DNA from: Palaemon carinicauda | Lineage: Eukaryota > Arthropoda > Malacostraca > Decapoda > Palaemonidae | Length of the DNA: 64,000 bases | Reading direction: 5' to 3' | NCBI RefSeq assembly: GCF_036898095.1 | Contig: NC_090729.1 | Coordinates: forward strand, 78,057,429 to 78,121,428 | Shown: one piece after another, positions 22,532 to 34,180 of the stretch | How positions within the stretch are numbered: position 1 is the stretch's first letter | How the letters are laid out: each line of letters starts with the position of its first letter | Notes under the pieces: generated by a model | The model's database searches: none | Told to the model about the DNA's origin: nothing | Seen by the model: only the letters and a program-made list of their open reading frames with translations | Made by a program: the position numbers and the translations under genes

Positions 22532-22560
22532 ATGCTCTCTCTCTCTCTCTCTCTCTCTCT
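22532..22560. repeat. (CT)n microsatellite
   Basis: Uninterrupted CT repeat of about 14 units, directly after the satellite units. Confidence 0.95.
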
Positions 22561-22806
22561 ACATTTAATTTAGGCATTCCTTCTGATTTTACATAACTGT
22601 AATTCTAAAATATTGTTAGTGTGTGTGCATGTGTGCATGTATGTGTGATGTGCTTTAGTTGCTTACACCGATAATATATGAGTATACATACAAGTACATA
22701 TTAACATCAAGGAATCTTGCTTGTATTACAATAAAATAGCTTGAAAATACATTTATAAACAACAGGTAGCTTATCTATTGATGCATCTATAATGAATTTT
22801 GCTTAT

Positions 22807-22974
<168 letters not shown>

Positions 22975-23069
22975 TTGTAATTTTGTGTATGTTTTGCTTA
23001 TGTATTTATATAGATAAGGCTACCGCATTGACATATAAATAACTGTAATGAAAGTAAAATAAGAAGAAA

Positions 23070-23340
23070 ACAAGAATATACCCGCCACTAGAAATGACCC
23101 TTTTTAGCAGGTGTCTAACGAGCTTTCGGACTCCGCCTACGCACACCTGAGTCAAGCCCAGGTAGCGGGTAAGGGAGTGTCATTGTTCTCTAAATCTCTA
23201 TATGTATGTTCGTACTTTTGCTTTCCCTATAAAATGTAAGAAACCTCTCTCAATAAATCAGTCCTCTGAGGAAGTATCACGAAACTAGTCAGGACTCAAG
23301 TGTATATTCTGTATTTTCATTTTCCCTGTGGTTCTTCTGC
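23070..23340 (+). mobile_element. Probable Penelope-type 3' terminal fragment
   Basis: A non-coding segment between two (AT)n tracts containing a hammerhead-like motif (23,260-23,296), followed by TTTTCATTTTCCCTGTGG and the (AT)n tract. Penelope-like retroelements are known to carry minimal hammerhead ribozymes in their terminal regions, and a coding PLE fragment lies 450 bp away. No coding part of this second element is visible, so the assignment is inferential. Confidence 0.45.
23260..23296 (+). ncRNA. Hammerhead ribozyme-like motif
   Basis: The canonical core elements occur in order: CTGAGGA (23,266-23,272, fitting CUGANGA), a short stem II (GT-ATC-AC), GAAAC (23,281-23,285), and GTC (23,288-23,290) at the expected cleavage site. 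Stem I is perfectly paired: AGTCCT (23,260-23,265) with AGGACT (23,291-23,296). Stem III is the self-complementary ACTAGT, which is too short to be stable alone but could pair between two RNA copies, as in known dimeric hammerheads. The weak stem II (2 bp) is the main doubt. Confidence 0.65.
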
Positions 23341-23470
<130 letters not shown>

Positions 23471-23761
23471 TTTCTTAAAGTGGACAGGGAAATAGGCAGT
23501 TCTAAAATTCCATTTATCATATATCCCGACGTTTCGTGATCATCATTATCACATCTTCCAGGGCTACAAATAAGAAGTACATATATAACATTAAGAAACA
23601 GTAATAAAAAATATAGAAATATAAAAAATATAAAAAGTAAAAAGTAGTAAAAAACTAAAAATTCAAGTAAAAATATACATAAAACAGAAGTGGAACCAAC
23701 CTCGCAGAAGCGCATATAAAAACTGAATGGCCTCAACAATTACAGAACAAAACAAAGAAAT

Positions 23762-24157
23762 CTATGACAAGTACAATTGAGTGGAGGAAGTTTGGGCGTT
23801 TAACGACAGAACCAGTGTTTTAATCAAAATTGACTCCAGAATAGGCAGGTCATGGTAATTAGATACCTGTCCTATAATGCTAAAATCTTTATTGTCAATA
23901 TTTATTTTGCAAATTTTTGTATGATTGCAAATATTTGAATGTTCTGGGTTGGATATTCTGCAACCTGTTCGAAAACTAACACCTCTTTGAGAGTCAATTC
24001 TGACCTTCAAGAAACTCTTAGTAGATCCTACGTAGGTCCCAGAGTTACACTTTGGGCAAATATATCGATACACTACACCAGAGGACATCAAAGGACTCAA
24101 TCGATCCTTAAAGTGAAAAACCGAGCCAACTTTGAGAGGATTCTTGGGAATTAAGTT
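23762..24157 (-). pseudogene. GIY-YIG endonuclease domain of PLE, left arm
   Basis: The minus-strand frame reads LIPKNPLKVGSVFHFKDRL, then YRYICPKCNSGTYVGST. The paired Cys and the T-Y...Y-V-G-S-T signature are the GIY-YIG form found in Penelope elements, followed by KVRIDSQRGVSFRTG and ICNHTKIC, which supply the conserved Arg and His-rich end. It continues to the stop at 23,762. It includes the 47-bp spacer, so it is slightly longer at its 5' side than the right arm. The N-terminal RT is missing: the frame upstream of about 24,160 is the antisense of the other arm. Confidence 0.8.
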
Positions 24158-24161
24158 TACT

Positions 24162-24514
24162 ACTTTAAGGATCGATTGAGTCCTTTGATGTCCTCTGGTG
24201 TAGCATATCGATATATTTGCCCAAAGTGTAACTCTGGGACCTACGTAGGATCTACCAAGAGGTTGTCGAAGGTCAGAATTGACTCTCATAGAGGTGTTAG
24301 TTTTCGAACAGGTTGCAGAATATCCAACCCAGAACATTCAAATATTTGCAATCATACAAAAATTTGCAAAATAAATATTGACAATAAAGATTTTAGCATT
24401 ATAGGACAGGTATCTAATTACCATGACTTGCCTATTCTAGAGTCAATTTTGATTAAAACACTGGTTCTGTCGTTAAACGCCCAAACTTCCTCCACTCAAT
24501 TGTACTTGTCATAG
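24162..24514 (+). pseudogene. GIY-YIG endonuclease domain of PLE, right arm
   Basis: Plus-strand twin of the left arm: FKDRLSPLMSSGVAYRYICPK, CNSGTYVGST, KVRIDSHRGVSFRTGCRI, NICNHTKICKINIDNK, with the stop at 24,512-24,514. It keeps the His of DSHRG, where the left arm has Gln. It is a C-terminal fragment only, so it cannot act as a reverse transcriptase. Confidence 0.8.
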
Positions 24515-24835
24515 ATTTCTTTGTTTTGTTCTGTAATTGTTGATGCCATTCAGTTTTTATATGCGCTTCTGCGAGGTTGGTTCCACTTCTGTTTTATGTA
24601 TATTTTTACTTGAATTTTTAGATTTTACTAATTTTTACTTTTTATATTTTTTATATTTGTACATTTCTTATTACTGTTTCTTAATGTTATATATGTACTT
24701 CTTATTTGTAGCCCTGGAAGATGTGATAATGATGATCACAAAACGTTGGGATATATAATAAATGGAATTTTAGAACTGCCTATTTCCCTGTCCACTTTAA
24801 GAAATGTCAATTACTGGCTGCCGCCACCTTCTCTG

Positions 24836-24998
<163 letters not shown>

Positions 24999-25258
24999 TA
25001 TATAAAATATTGGAAGCAAAAACATATGTTTAGAAAAATGATAGCCCTAACTTGATCAAAATTGGGAATGAATTTAGAGCAAAGAATCAACATCATTTGT
25101 ATGTTTTGAGCAAATTCATCAGTAAGCTTACCAGTATTTCATAGTGGTCAATGTGCAAAAATTGTAATGGGTCACATAAAAATTGTCCAAAAGATATTAT
25201 TTAGTTGTTGCTACGATCTGCTATCAGATGCCAGGAAATGGCATGTAAGGGAGTTTCC

Positions 25259-25260
<2 letters not shown>

Positions 25261-25340
<80 letters not shown>
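25261..25340. repeat. (GA)n microsatellite
   Basis: Pure GA repeat of about 40 units. The Arg-Glu open frame over it is an artefact. Confidence 0.95.
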
Positions 25341-25343
<3 letters not shown>

Positions 25344-26188
25344 TCTGGGGGAGGCCACCCAAATAGCCCCAGTCAGTACCTCTTCAGGCGAAATTTAGCC
25401 CCCCCACCCACCCTAAAAAGCTTTCTATGCCCTTGCACTGCCCTTAACCTTCTAACAATTATACTAGAGCTTTGTTGGGGCTCAACTTCATCTACCATAA
25501 TTTGGACAGTGCACTACTTTTAGCTAAATCTCTGTAAAGGGATTCAGCAACCATATGGTTGCTTGATTCCTATGATAAACAACATATACGTATACAGTAC
25601 GAAAGGTAGTGGGCAGAGAATACTTCACTGAATATCACAAGCTATTACATTTTTATAGTCACTGTGGTACCCATTAACATCTACTCTTTGCAATTGACTA
25701 CTTGAAAATTCATTAATAATCCAATCAAAAGCACCATAAAATGAAGGCTAATCATACAAGCTTCCTGACCTCAATTAATGAATTTCTGCACAGTTTTGGA
25801 AATTTTAAGGACATCACATTCCCAAAGGCCTTTGCAAAGGACAAACTGCAAACTATGAGAAAGATGATTAATGTACTTTCAGCATACTTGAAAAGAACCC
25901 CTTCTCGCTAACTTGCAAAAAATAACAGATAACTTAGGAACTAAGAAATAAAGTGCCTTTATAAAAAAAAAATGAGTCTACACCTCCACAGCATCAAGGT
26001 CCAGTAAAAGTGCTTTAATTTTATGGGAACAATAAGTAAAACTAGTTAGTTTAGCTTCAGAAAATAGGAATGAGGAAGATTGAGTTTCTCATTACTCTAC
26101 TTAATGTCAAATATGTCAGCATGAAGGGCTGCCTTTTCATTTGGACAGTAACAGCCATCTTGTTTAAGCAAAGGAGGAACTGTTATGT
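25341..26188. other. Unassigned AT-rich sequence
   Basis: No coding frame, repeat partner in the window or RNA motif was recognised. Confidence 0.5.
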
Positions 26189-27110
26189 CTACACTAAAGA
26201 GAGTGGATAAGAGGGTAGCACCCTTTTATGTTCCAGGGTTGTACCAGAAAGGGTTTCTTTTATAGTAAAATTGCATTCCTTTTCACTTGAAGCATAGTCT
26301 TTGAGCAACAGCTCAAAGACAGAACTGATGTATTCAAAGATAACAATTCTCCTGTTTATCAAATTAAGCACATCTACAATCATCACTGAACCAAAGTTTG
26401 TCATTCATTCCATACTTTGATACAAAAGATGAATATGCCTATCAATCATATAGATAACATTTTCATTTAAAAGAATAGTCTCAACACACATTTGTGACCA
26501 ATTCAAATGCCAATAATCACTCAAAATGCCATTCCAGTTTGCTTCAGATTTGATATTTATCTAAGATGAGTATGACCAGGGGAATCAGTGCATACAACTG
26601 TAGGTCCTAGCACTTGCCAGACTTGTGAGTAGCTTCACTTATGATTTGCTCACAGCCTGATTCAGAAACAAAATCTAAAGCTCTAAGCAATGGCTATCAA
26701 TAAGAGATACGAAATTTAGCCACCACTCATTATGGTGAGCATCGAAATCACCAACAACCACAAAAGATGCCTTTCTATTATTGTACTGTACATTCTTGTT
26801 TCTTACTCGCATTGCTAAGAAGATGATCCGAGTCTGGATTTCGATAGGCATAGTTCAAATAAAAGTTGTTATGCCTATCACATCCTTCTATGATTCGAAT
26901 ATTATGATATCCACAAAAAAAAAACAGGAATTATGAAAAGAAAGGTACTCAGTCCTAATATATCCCACCATGCCCATTGCTCTAGGAATGTAATCACGTT
27001 TCAAAATTTTTGGTTTGTGTAAATCTGGAACAGGCAGCTCAGATGAATGCCTATTTTGAGAAACAGAAGTTTCTAAAATATTATATAATAACATACTGTC
27101 TGGAGGCAAC
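26189..27110 (-). pseudogene. LINE endonuclease relic (third LINE lineage)
   Basis: The minus-strand frames together follow an apurinic-like LINE endonuclease: ELPVPDLHKPKILKRDYIPR with RAMGMVGYIRTEYLS, then VVVGDFDAHHNEWW (the GDxN-type motif, with D for N), and ANWNGILSDYWHLNWSQ. The endonuclease-to-RT linker follows as ECNFTIKETLSGTTLEHK. Several stops separate these blocks. The order and spacing match a LINE type I remember from molluscs and crustaceans, but the family was not checked. No RT or 3' end remains. Confidence 0.65.
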
Positions 27111-27931
27111 TGCCATATAGTGCATCAATAATATAACACACTAGACGAAATAGGAGCAATCTGGGATACACTGGTCCTAAAGTTTTCTTAGTATCACCAG
27201 ACAGAAAAAAAAGAATTGAAAATAATAAAAAGGTCTCATTAGCCTTGAAAAAACTTAACAATAAAGATAACAAAAATTATGTACTCGACTATATACAGGG
27301 AAAGTACAATTGCAACCCATAAACTAGAAAACAAAATGTTGTATAAAATTGGTCAACAAAGGCAGAGCCGACACACCTTATAAGGCTCATTACTCTCCAG
27401 GATAGCCCCCTCAACATTTCAGATATACAATACACCTGTCTTACGATAGGTATTGTATTAACATATACAGGTAAATATTCTTCTTGAAAACATACAACCA
27501 AACAACTTTCCTTCTACTGTACTGTATAGCAAAATGTATGATCGAACTCCTACACCTTCAAGAGTCATTTCTTGCTTCTATACAGACCATCTGATAAAAC
27601 AAACTATTGGATATAATGCTGACCTTTCCCCCACCAATTAGCTCATTATAGCGATGGTTAACTGCAACAACGATGAGGATAAAATAATGATAATGGCAAT
27701 AATAATAAAAGCTAAAATATTGTTTATAGCATAGTACTAGTAAACCCAACATTTTAGCAATTTGCATAAGCGTTTTATCTCACTTGCTGAATGGGGAAAA
27801 ATTATTAGAATACATTAAAAGTTTTTGTGGTTAATACTATGCCCTGAAAGTTGAAATAAAATATGAGTAAATAAGGCAAAACATCATATATACTGTAGTA
27901 TCATGCTAATGTAATGCATACAATGACATAC
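27111..27931. other. Intronic or intergenic AT-rich sequence
   Basis: No supported feature. It lies downstream (minus-strand sense) of the exon at 27,932-28,066 and would be intron. Confidence 0.5.
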
Positions 27932-28066
27932 CTCCTGGTGCTGCCAAGTGGTTATCAGCGTTGTTGTTACCATCAAGTGGGGGATTAACTTGGCCAATGG
28001 ATTGTGGTGGAGCTAATACACCTCCATTGAAATTTTCTCCATTAATATTGTTATTATTCTGTGGTG
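27932..28066 (-). CDS. Probable internal exon of an unidentified host gene
   Basis: A 135-nt minus-strand block that is open in one frame (44 full codons plus split codons). It is bounded by a good acceptor (ATCTCTATTTTCAG) and a consensus donor (GGAG then GTATGT). Both flanking introns are phase 1, so the exon is symmetric. The peptide is rich in Asn, Pro and Gly (PQNNNNINGENF, APPQSIGQVNPP, NNNADNHLAAPG), which suggests a flexible linker with no recognisable domain. It lacks an ATG, as expected for an internal exon. Its phase fits the exon at 62,632-62,811. The gene itself I cannot name. Confidence 0.7.
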
Positions 28067-28540
28067 CTGAAAATAGAGATATTGATTAATAAAACAATAG
28101 GGGCAATAAGAATTTTTTAAATACATGCAACAAACTATATATCTCAAAAATAAAGTTATATTACTTTGTACTTACTATATCACAATGAAGAGGAAACATG
28201 AAAATAAAGACAATCGTAAGTAAAGGATTTCTTTCAATTCACATATGGCCACAAAAATATATAAATTAATAAATCAATACATAAAAAATCAATAAAAGTA
28301 AATAAATAAAATTAAATACTATAGACAATACAGCATATGATAATGTGCTAATAATATTAAAAGAGCAAAAATTTATGAAAGCAATGAGCATAATGCATTC
28401 AGCTCGATAAAATAATCTAAAAAGAAATGTCGATTCTGAACCAATGTAGTGCACAAAGAAAATTTAAGTACTGCATTGAAGGCTAATCACTTTCAGTTCA
28501 TTTAATTGAGTGTATGTCTAAAACTAGGAACACTATAGAT
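28067..28540. other. Unassigned AT-rich sequence, probable intron
   Basis: Nothing recognised. It lies directly upstream, in minus-strand sense, of the 27,932-28,066 exon. Confidence 0.5.
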
Positions 28541-30470
28541 TGATTTAACGGTTGTCTGACATCATGACATCACTGTTCATTGACACTGATATTTATCAAA
28601 AGTATTATTCCGTATTTCTAGGAATTTAGAAATATACAAATTATGACAATAAAATTGATCATATCTTTGAGTGACTGATTGGTTTAAGTGTGGTCTGGCA
28701 TTATGCCATCGAAGTTTATTACAAATATTCATTAAAAAATTTAATTCCTATTCTAGGAATTTATAAATACCCAAATTAAACCAATAATATTGATTATACT
28801 TTTGGTGGGAAACCAGCTTCTAGGTTTATATATAAAAATGCCTTTGATATACATTATATTTCCTTCAGGAATCCTAGTAAGGATGTGTGTCGATTTCAAA
28901 GATCCCTGAAACTGGGGCATTCAACAAGCATATGGCTGACAGTCTGGGGGCTAAACAATCTTTACAAAATGGTGGATTACCAGCCATCAAGTTTTCAAGA
29001 GTTAGGTGAGTGTGTCTAGTATGTGATCTGCACAGTGTTGTTTCCATCTTCTGGGCATATCTCCATACTTCCAAGGAGATATAACATCCGTGATCTCTTT
29101 AATTTTATTTTGATTGACCTACTCTCAACATTTTTGCCAAGGGACTCTAATTGAAGCCTTGATTAGAGGCTTGGAGTCAGTATGTATACCAAAGTGGATA
29201 TCTTGTAGATGTACGTTCAACTGTAGCCAACTTCGTTATTTGCTAGTTTACCTGCCTATTCATTCCCATCAACTACTACATGAGGTGAAACAACAAAGTT
29301 TCATTTTTAATCCTCTTTCTCAAAGAAATTATGTCACTATAATATTTTCCAGACTAAAGGGTTACTTGAATTAAAATCACAAAGTGCGTTCACTACGCTT
29401 TTGAATCACAAATAATAGCGATGTTGCCTTCTTCCTTAATATGTTATTTTCTCGATGGATGTTAAAGTACCATACAGTTCTGCAGTAAAGATAGAAGCTA
29501 AAGGAGGTGGAGAGCTATACAATAAAACACTACTATACTGGATTTGAATCCTTCAGTCAAAATGAATTTAGCACCAATATGTTCTTCAGCATGTTCCCTA
29601 AAAAGAATTAATAAGCTTCCACCTGTGTCTTGTTATTTTTAAAACCTTTGAATTACTTAAAAATTGGTTTGGTAAATCCCATGGAGTAAGTGGTATTTCG
29701 AATTGCAGTCCTTTATTTCCCGTTATACTAAAATTTATCAACAGCTGTTTCAACCTAAACCCATAATGTTGAGGTGATTTTGGGTGTGCCTCATAATCAC
29801 TGTTAACAGTCTAAAGAGCTAGACCTTCGAAGTCACGGTAGCCTATTTAATACCTAATGATACAAGAGTGCCTGGGGATATTTAGAGTTTGGGCTAGCTG
29901 AGACAAATATTTTGTACCCATACAATCTCAGCATTTTCCAAGGTTTTGCCCCAATCTTGGAGCCATTGACATCAACCCCCTTTTTATTAACTGTGAGTTA
30001 AATGCTCCTTTCAATCAAAGGCATTTATGTTGATGCGCTAAAAAAAATTAAATAATAAAAAAAAACAATTAATAAATAATGGTAATTTCCTTATCAATCT
30101 AGAATTATGAACTGCTCTCAGGATTCCATGCCTCCATGTAATGTTATATGACTTTTCAACATGCAAAAATATAGATACTGTACTGCATATGGTGCTGTAC
30201 AGAAGCAATACTCCCCAATTTTAGGATTTAGGATCCATTACTGCATCCATAGTTGAATATACTCTCCTACAGGCACATTGAGTTGGTGAAAAAATTTCCC
30301 CCTTTCCAGATACCAAACAATCTTCTAAGTACCATCTTCTCCAGGTTCAAAGTAATTAGACAGTAATTTCTGCTAAAACATTTTCATTACTTCGTTTTCA
30401 AAAATCTAAAATAATAGTTGGCTCCGACAATGTTGGGTAACTCCTGTCTTGCCTTATTCTGTTAACTCTC
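28541..30470 (-). mobile_element. RNase H-bearing LINE, copy 3 (degraded)
   Basis: Aligns by shared landmarks to the minus-strand LINE at 51,840-56,100. RT-region sequence near 30,360-30,440 matches 54,110-54,200. Sequence at 29,730-29,790 (AGCTGTTTCAACCTAAACCC) matches 52,868-52,890. RNase H-region sequence at 29,330-29,560 matches 52,430-52,600. The 3' UTR motif TGATTGGTTTAAGTG (28,676 on) corresponds to 51,845 on and is itself tandemly doubled here (28,530 and 28,676). Most of the RT palm is missing. It is heavily mutated, with no usable frame. Confidence 0.65.
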
Positions 30471-31185
30471 TTGTCATCCTGCCCATGACAAAAGCACTTT
30501 GAGGCTCTTCACTTGCATCCAGGGAGTAAAGTTATTTTTGCAGTGTACTGATGGTGTTCGTGAAGTGCTAGTGCATTGCTATTAAGTGATTGCAGAAAGA
30601 GGTGAACAGTATTGGAAGTTTTTAAGGCAAAAATTGTGAAAAAATGACAGAAAAAAAAGAGAATAGGTAGTGTGCTGAAAAGATCACATTAAAGTTTCAG
30701 TCAGTGCTTTTTGATGAAATAGTGAAGTGGGTAATGAGGAATATACAATGGGATCTAAATCAGTATTGCGAGGGCAATAACTGCCAGATTTACAGTATAA
30801 ATTTTATGGCCTTGAACAGAAAAGCAAAAAGATTTTACTAAAATCAGTCTTTTCGACTTAATAGTGATATACACAGTCTCAAAATGAGAATAGATATAAA
30901 ATTATATTTATACAGAAGAATGGGATCCTTTGCTGCCAGTTTTTTTAAGATTCCAGATAAAACAGATTTTAGGAAAGATGAAAGTACAAGGTTAATGGAT
31001 GTTATGTATTCTGTATTGTAGTGCTATATGCACTACGGGTATCAAGAGTAATGTTGCACAGTATTGCATTAATAAAACATGTTTCAGCATAGTTTATAAG
31101 GGTAATAGCGTAGGTTATCAAGAATTTAATAATTTATTAATCATCCCAAAGTTAGGATGTGTTTTCTATCACACCAGAAGACGAG
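30471..31185. other. Unassigned sequence upstream of the gypsy relic
   Basis: AT-rich. A TAATAAAACATG polyadenylation-like motif near 31,070 may belong to an LTR, but I could not define LTR borders. Confidence 0.4.
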
Positions 31186-31411
31186 TTGGCGATGAGGCTG
31201 GGATAAAAGGATTCACTCTTAACTAATAAACTTTCATTATCCCGGTATGGTTGAGGGCTGTATTTAACATTGCTAACCAACAGCATATCCAATAATCGCT
31301 GAAGACGGGGTAAAAGGATTCATTCTCAACTAATAAACAATTATTATTCCAGATATGTTCGAGGGCAGTATTCAACATTAATAACCAACACCATATCCAA
31401 CAATTGGCGAC
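31186..31411 (+). repeat. Tandem duplication resembling a gypsy LTR end
   Basis: Two units of about 107 bp (from 31,200 and from 31,307), each starting GGG-TAAAAGGATTCA and running to a CAACAGCATATCCAA-like end. TTGGCGA motifs flank the array (31,186 and 31,404). TTGGCGAC right after an LTR is a common primer-site-like start in arthropod gypsy elements, and a gypsy gag begins 370 bp downstream. Confidence 0.5.
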
Positions 31412-31784
31412 AGTCAAAATGAAAACCATCAGAGAAACAGCCGCAAAAGAAGAGCCAACTATTAGATGTAACCCCATGAAGTAGGAATGCAGCCAACCAA
31501 AGAAATACCACAACCCTATTCAACATTCTGAGTTCGATGTCAAGAAAAAAGCAAACATCATACATTTATATTTTGTTTGCTAAGACTAAGTAGGATTGAA
31601 ATTTGGTACCATAAGGCAATGATAGTTTACATAAAATCAAAGTGTAGAACTACTAAAGTTGGTTTCACAAACACACAAAAGGTGCAATTAAAATAGGGAT
31701 TAGGTTAGAAATAACTTTGTTTAGGAGGTTACAAGTTGATTTTGTTTACTTCATTTGCTAACCTTATTCAGGTAAGAAGTCAAG

Positions 31785-32383
31785 ATGTCTCCTAAGAAAT
31801 TCAGCATTGTTGCTGAACCCAATTTTGTTGCAACGCGATGGCAATAGTAGTGTGAGGAATTTAAGATATATTTAGAAGCATTAGGTAGTATGTAAGATGC
31901 ACATAAGGCGCTATTAATGCACACAGCCGGTAGAGAGGTTCAGGAATTGTTAAAGACACTATAACCTACCGATGACACTGGTGAAGCTGCAATTAAGGCT
32001 CTTAACTACATATTTTGCCCCTCAAGTCAATAAAAATTTTGAAAGGTATCATTTTACAGCACAGGAATATCAGAAAGATAACGAAAGCCAGGATGCATTT
32101 GTGACTACACTTGAGAATTTAGCCGATTCATGTGAATTTCTGGTAAGAAAATGTTATAGATCAAGTTATTGCCCATTGCACACCACAAGAGCAATGAAAA
32201 AAATTACAGCAAGATAAAGATTTAACACTAAAGCAGGTATAGATTATGGGCAGAGCTTTAGAAATATCAAATAGGCAAAGTAATATAATAGGTAATTCTA
32301 CAAGCAATAGAATGGAAAATTCTAAAATTAGCAAGATAGGCTCAAAGTTGAAAGACAATGAGAATCAGAGAAAGAATATTATA
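31785..32383 (+). pseudogene. Ty3/gypsy gag, N-terminal half
   Basis: From ATG 31,785 (SPKKFSIVAEPNFVATRWQ) the reading frame, with several stops and shifts, follows a gypsy Gag: CEEFKIYLEALGS, HTAGREVQELLKT, FAPQVNKNFERYHFTAQ, DAFVTTLENLADSCEF and LTLKQ...MGRALEISNRQ. This is the capsid part of the LTR-retrotransposon Gag. It is cut at about 32,383 by the left end of DIRS-D. The matching C-terminal zinc knuckles and pol lie at 41,610-43,871 on the opposite strand, which I explain by an inversion. Confidence 0.75.
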
Positions 32384-32690
32384 TTTCTGGGTCGACCTGT
32401 GATGCCCGGTGAAAAGAGTCCTTTTTTACACTTTTCTGATATAAACCTTCCAAATATACCAGAGAAAGATAAAAGCATGGAATGCAGAGGTTACTAACCT
32501 CGCAAGAGCACCTTGTGGGTGTCGTGTATAAAGCAGGGGCATGTGAAAACCACTATTCACAGGCCGTCTTCCATTTAGATAATTCCTTCATCAAAGGGAA
32601 GGGCCGTAACAGAGGCCCCAGATACCGCACTTGAGCCACTCCACCGACGCCCGACGTGAGCGCCCTCTGAGACATCCTTCTGTTTTGGAC
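32384..32690 (+). repeat. Left inverted terminal repeat of DIRS-D
   Basis: Same sequence, same plus-strand direction, as 44,278-44,604 (the complement of the E right ITR), for example ACACTTTTCTGATATAAACC and CCACTCCACCGACGCCCGAC. The match ends at GAGACATCCTTCTG, which defines an ITR of about 300 bp. Confidence 0.85.
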
Positions 32691-34180
32691 TTGCTGGCTT
32701 GGTCTTAGATTTTTGTGTTCTCGGTGTTTTCACGTTTCGTGGATTATTTTCATCATGGCCGAAGCTCCAACTTCACCAATACCAATGTTAAGTACCATAG
32801 TTTGTTTTGACAGCTTTTTGCAGTACCGGGCAGTTGTACTCTTCCCAGTATTGTGTTGTTTTTTATTTCGACCGGCTTGGCCTTCCGCGGTGTCGGCAGC
32901 CATTGTTGTTTTGATTTGCCTCGCTGGGAATTTCATGTTAGTCTTGCCCATTTGGTACGCTGTCAGTTAGGTTCTTGGTTAAGTCACTGGCCTTACGCCT
33001 TTTTGAACCATTATTATTATTATTATTATTTCCTATGGTACTTTTTGCTAGCAAGTCCAGTCTGGACGAACAAGAATAGCGTTCTGTCTTTATTATAGTT
33101 TAGTACCCGCCATGAGCGGCGTTCGTCAGTGGACTATATCCTTTTAAATTTTGTTAACGCAGACGTTATTCTTCGTTCGTAGTCTTGTATTTGACGTTAC
33201 AATTTTATTGTTATACTTATATCATATTATAGTGTGCTTAATTAGGTTCTTTATAGTGTAACCACGAGAGCGAGAGCATGGAGTTCTCGTTTTCTGTCGC
33301 TACAGTCACGAGTTACCCTTTCTCTCGTTTTCTTTCTTAGCCTCGAGTAGGAGAGGTGGATTTCCCGTTTTCCGTTTTATACGATCACGGGTTCTCCCTC
33401 CCCCCTCTCCATCTACGGGTATATGATATTTTACGATTTATTTTATTATGTGGTTACTGTTAATATAGCTAGCGTTATTAATAGATCCTGTTCGTGTGTG
33501 AGTCATTGTTTTGGGCCAGCTTTATGACGCCACCTGTTCCCCTCGTAGTTCCGTCCTCTCCCCGCTACGGCTTGGGAGTAGGATCTGAACATTCATCCAC
33601 TCCGCCTTGAGTTCTACTCCGCCATGAGGGATACTCATTGAGATTAAAACCTATAGTTATATATCATTTGGAGTGCAACCCTCTGGCAGGGCCTCATCCC
33701 CCCGGTGGTGCCTTGCACCCAGACTCCGGCCACAGCCATATCCACACAAAATATTCATTATTAATCACAACTTATTTATTCCGGACCTTTCACCGGACCT
33801 CCGGCTTCACTGGAGATCACCAATACGCTTAGCAACGATGTTAGCCTTAGCTTTTAGCTACTGCTTGTATTTTATAGTTTATTTGGTTACGGGCCTATCA
33901 CTGAATCCTCGACCCTGTCGGAGGTTCAGCTTACATTAATTTATTTTATTCTTATTTTAATAATATTTATAGTGATACGGACCCATTTTAGATTGCTCCG
34001 GCACACTCTGGTGCAGGAAAATTTTATATTTAAAATATTTTAATATGGAGCTCCGGCTCTCATTCATTGAACCATTCTATGCACACATATTTAATGCTAT
34101 CTAGACTCTGTTAGTAGATCTTAATCCCTTACCAGAGTCTTAAGGAACATCCAGACTTATGTCTCCTTTCTTTTACAGAA
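32691..34180 (+). other. DIRS-D 5' leader, possible intron
   Basis: An ATG at 32,755 opens M-A-E-A-P-T-S-P-I-P-M, followed by TTAAGTACC. The next supported gag segment starts after CTTTCTTTTACAG at about 34,180 in matching phase. This mirrors copies B and C, although the sequences differ. A short (ATT)n run lies at 33,007-33,029. Confidence 0.4.

Noticed and set aside
25261..25340. Arg-Glu repeat protein over the GA tract
   Set aside because: Pure (GA)n microsatellite.
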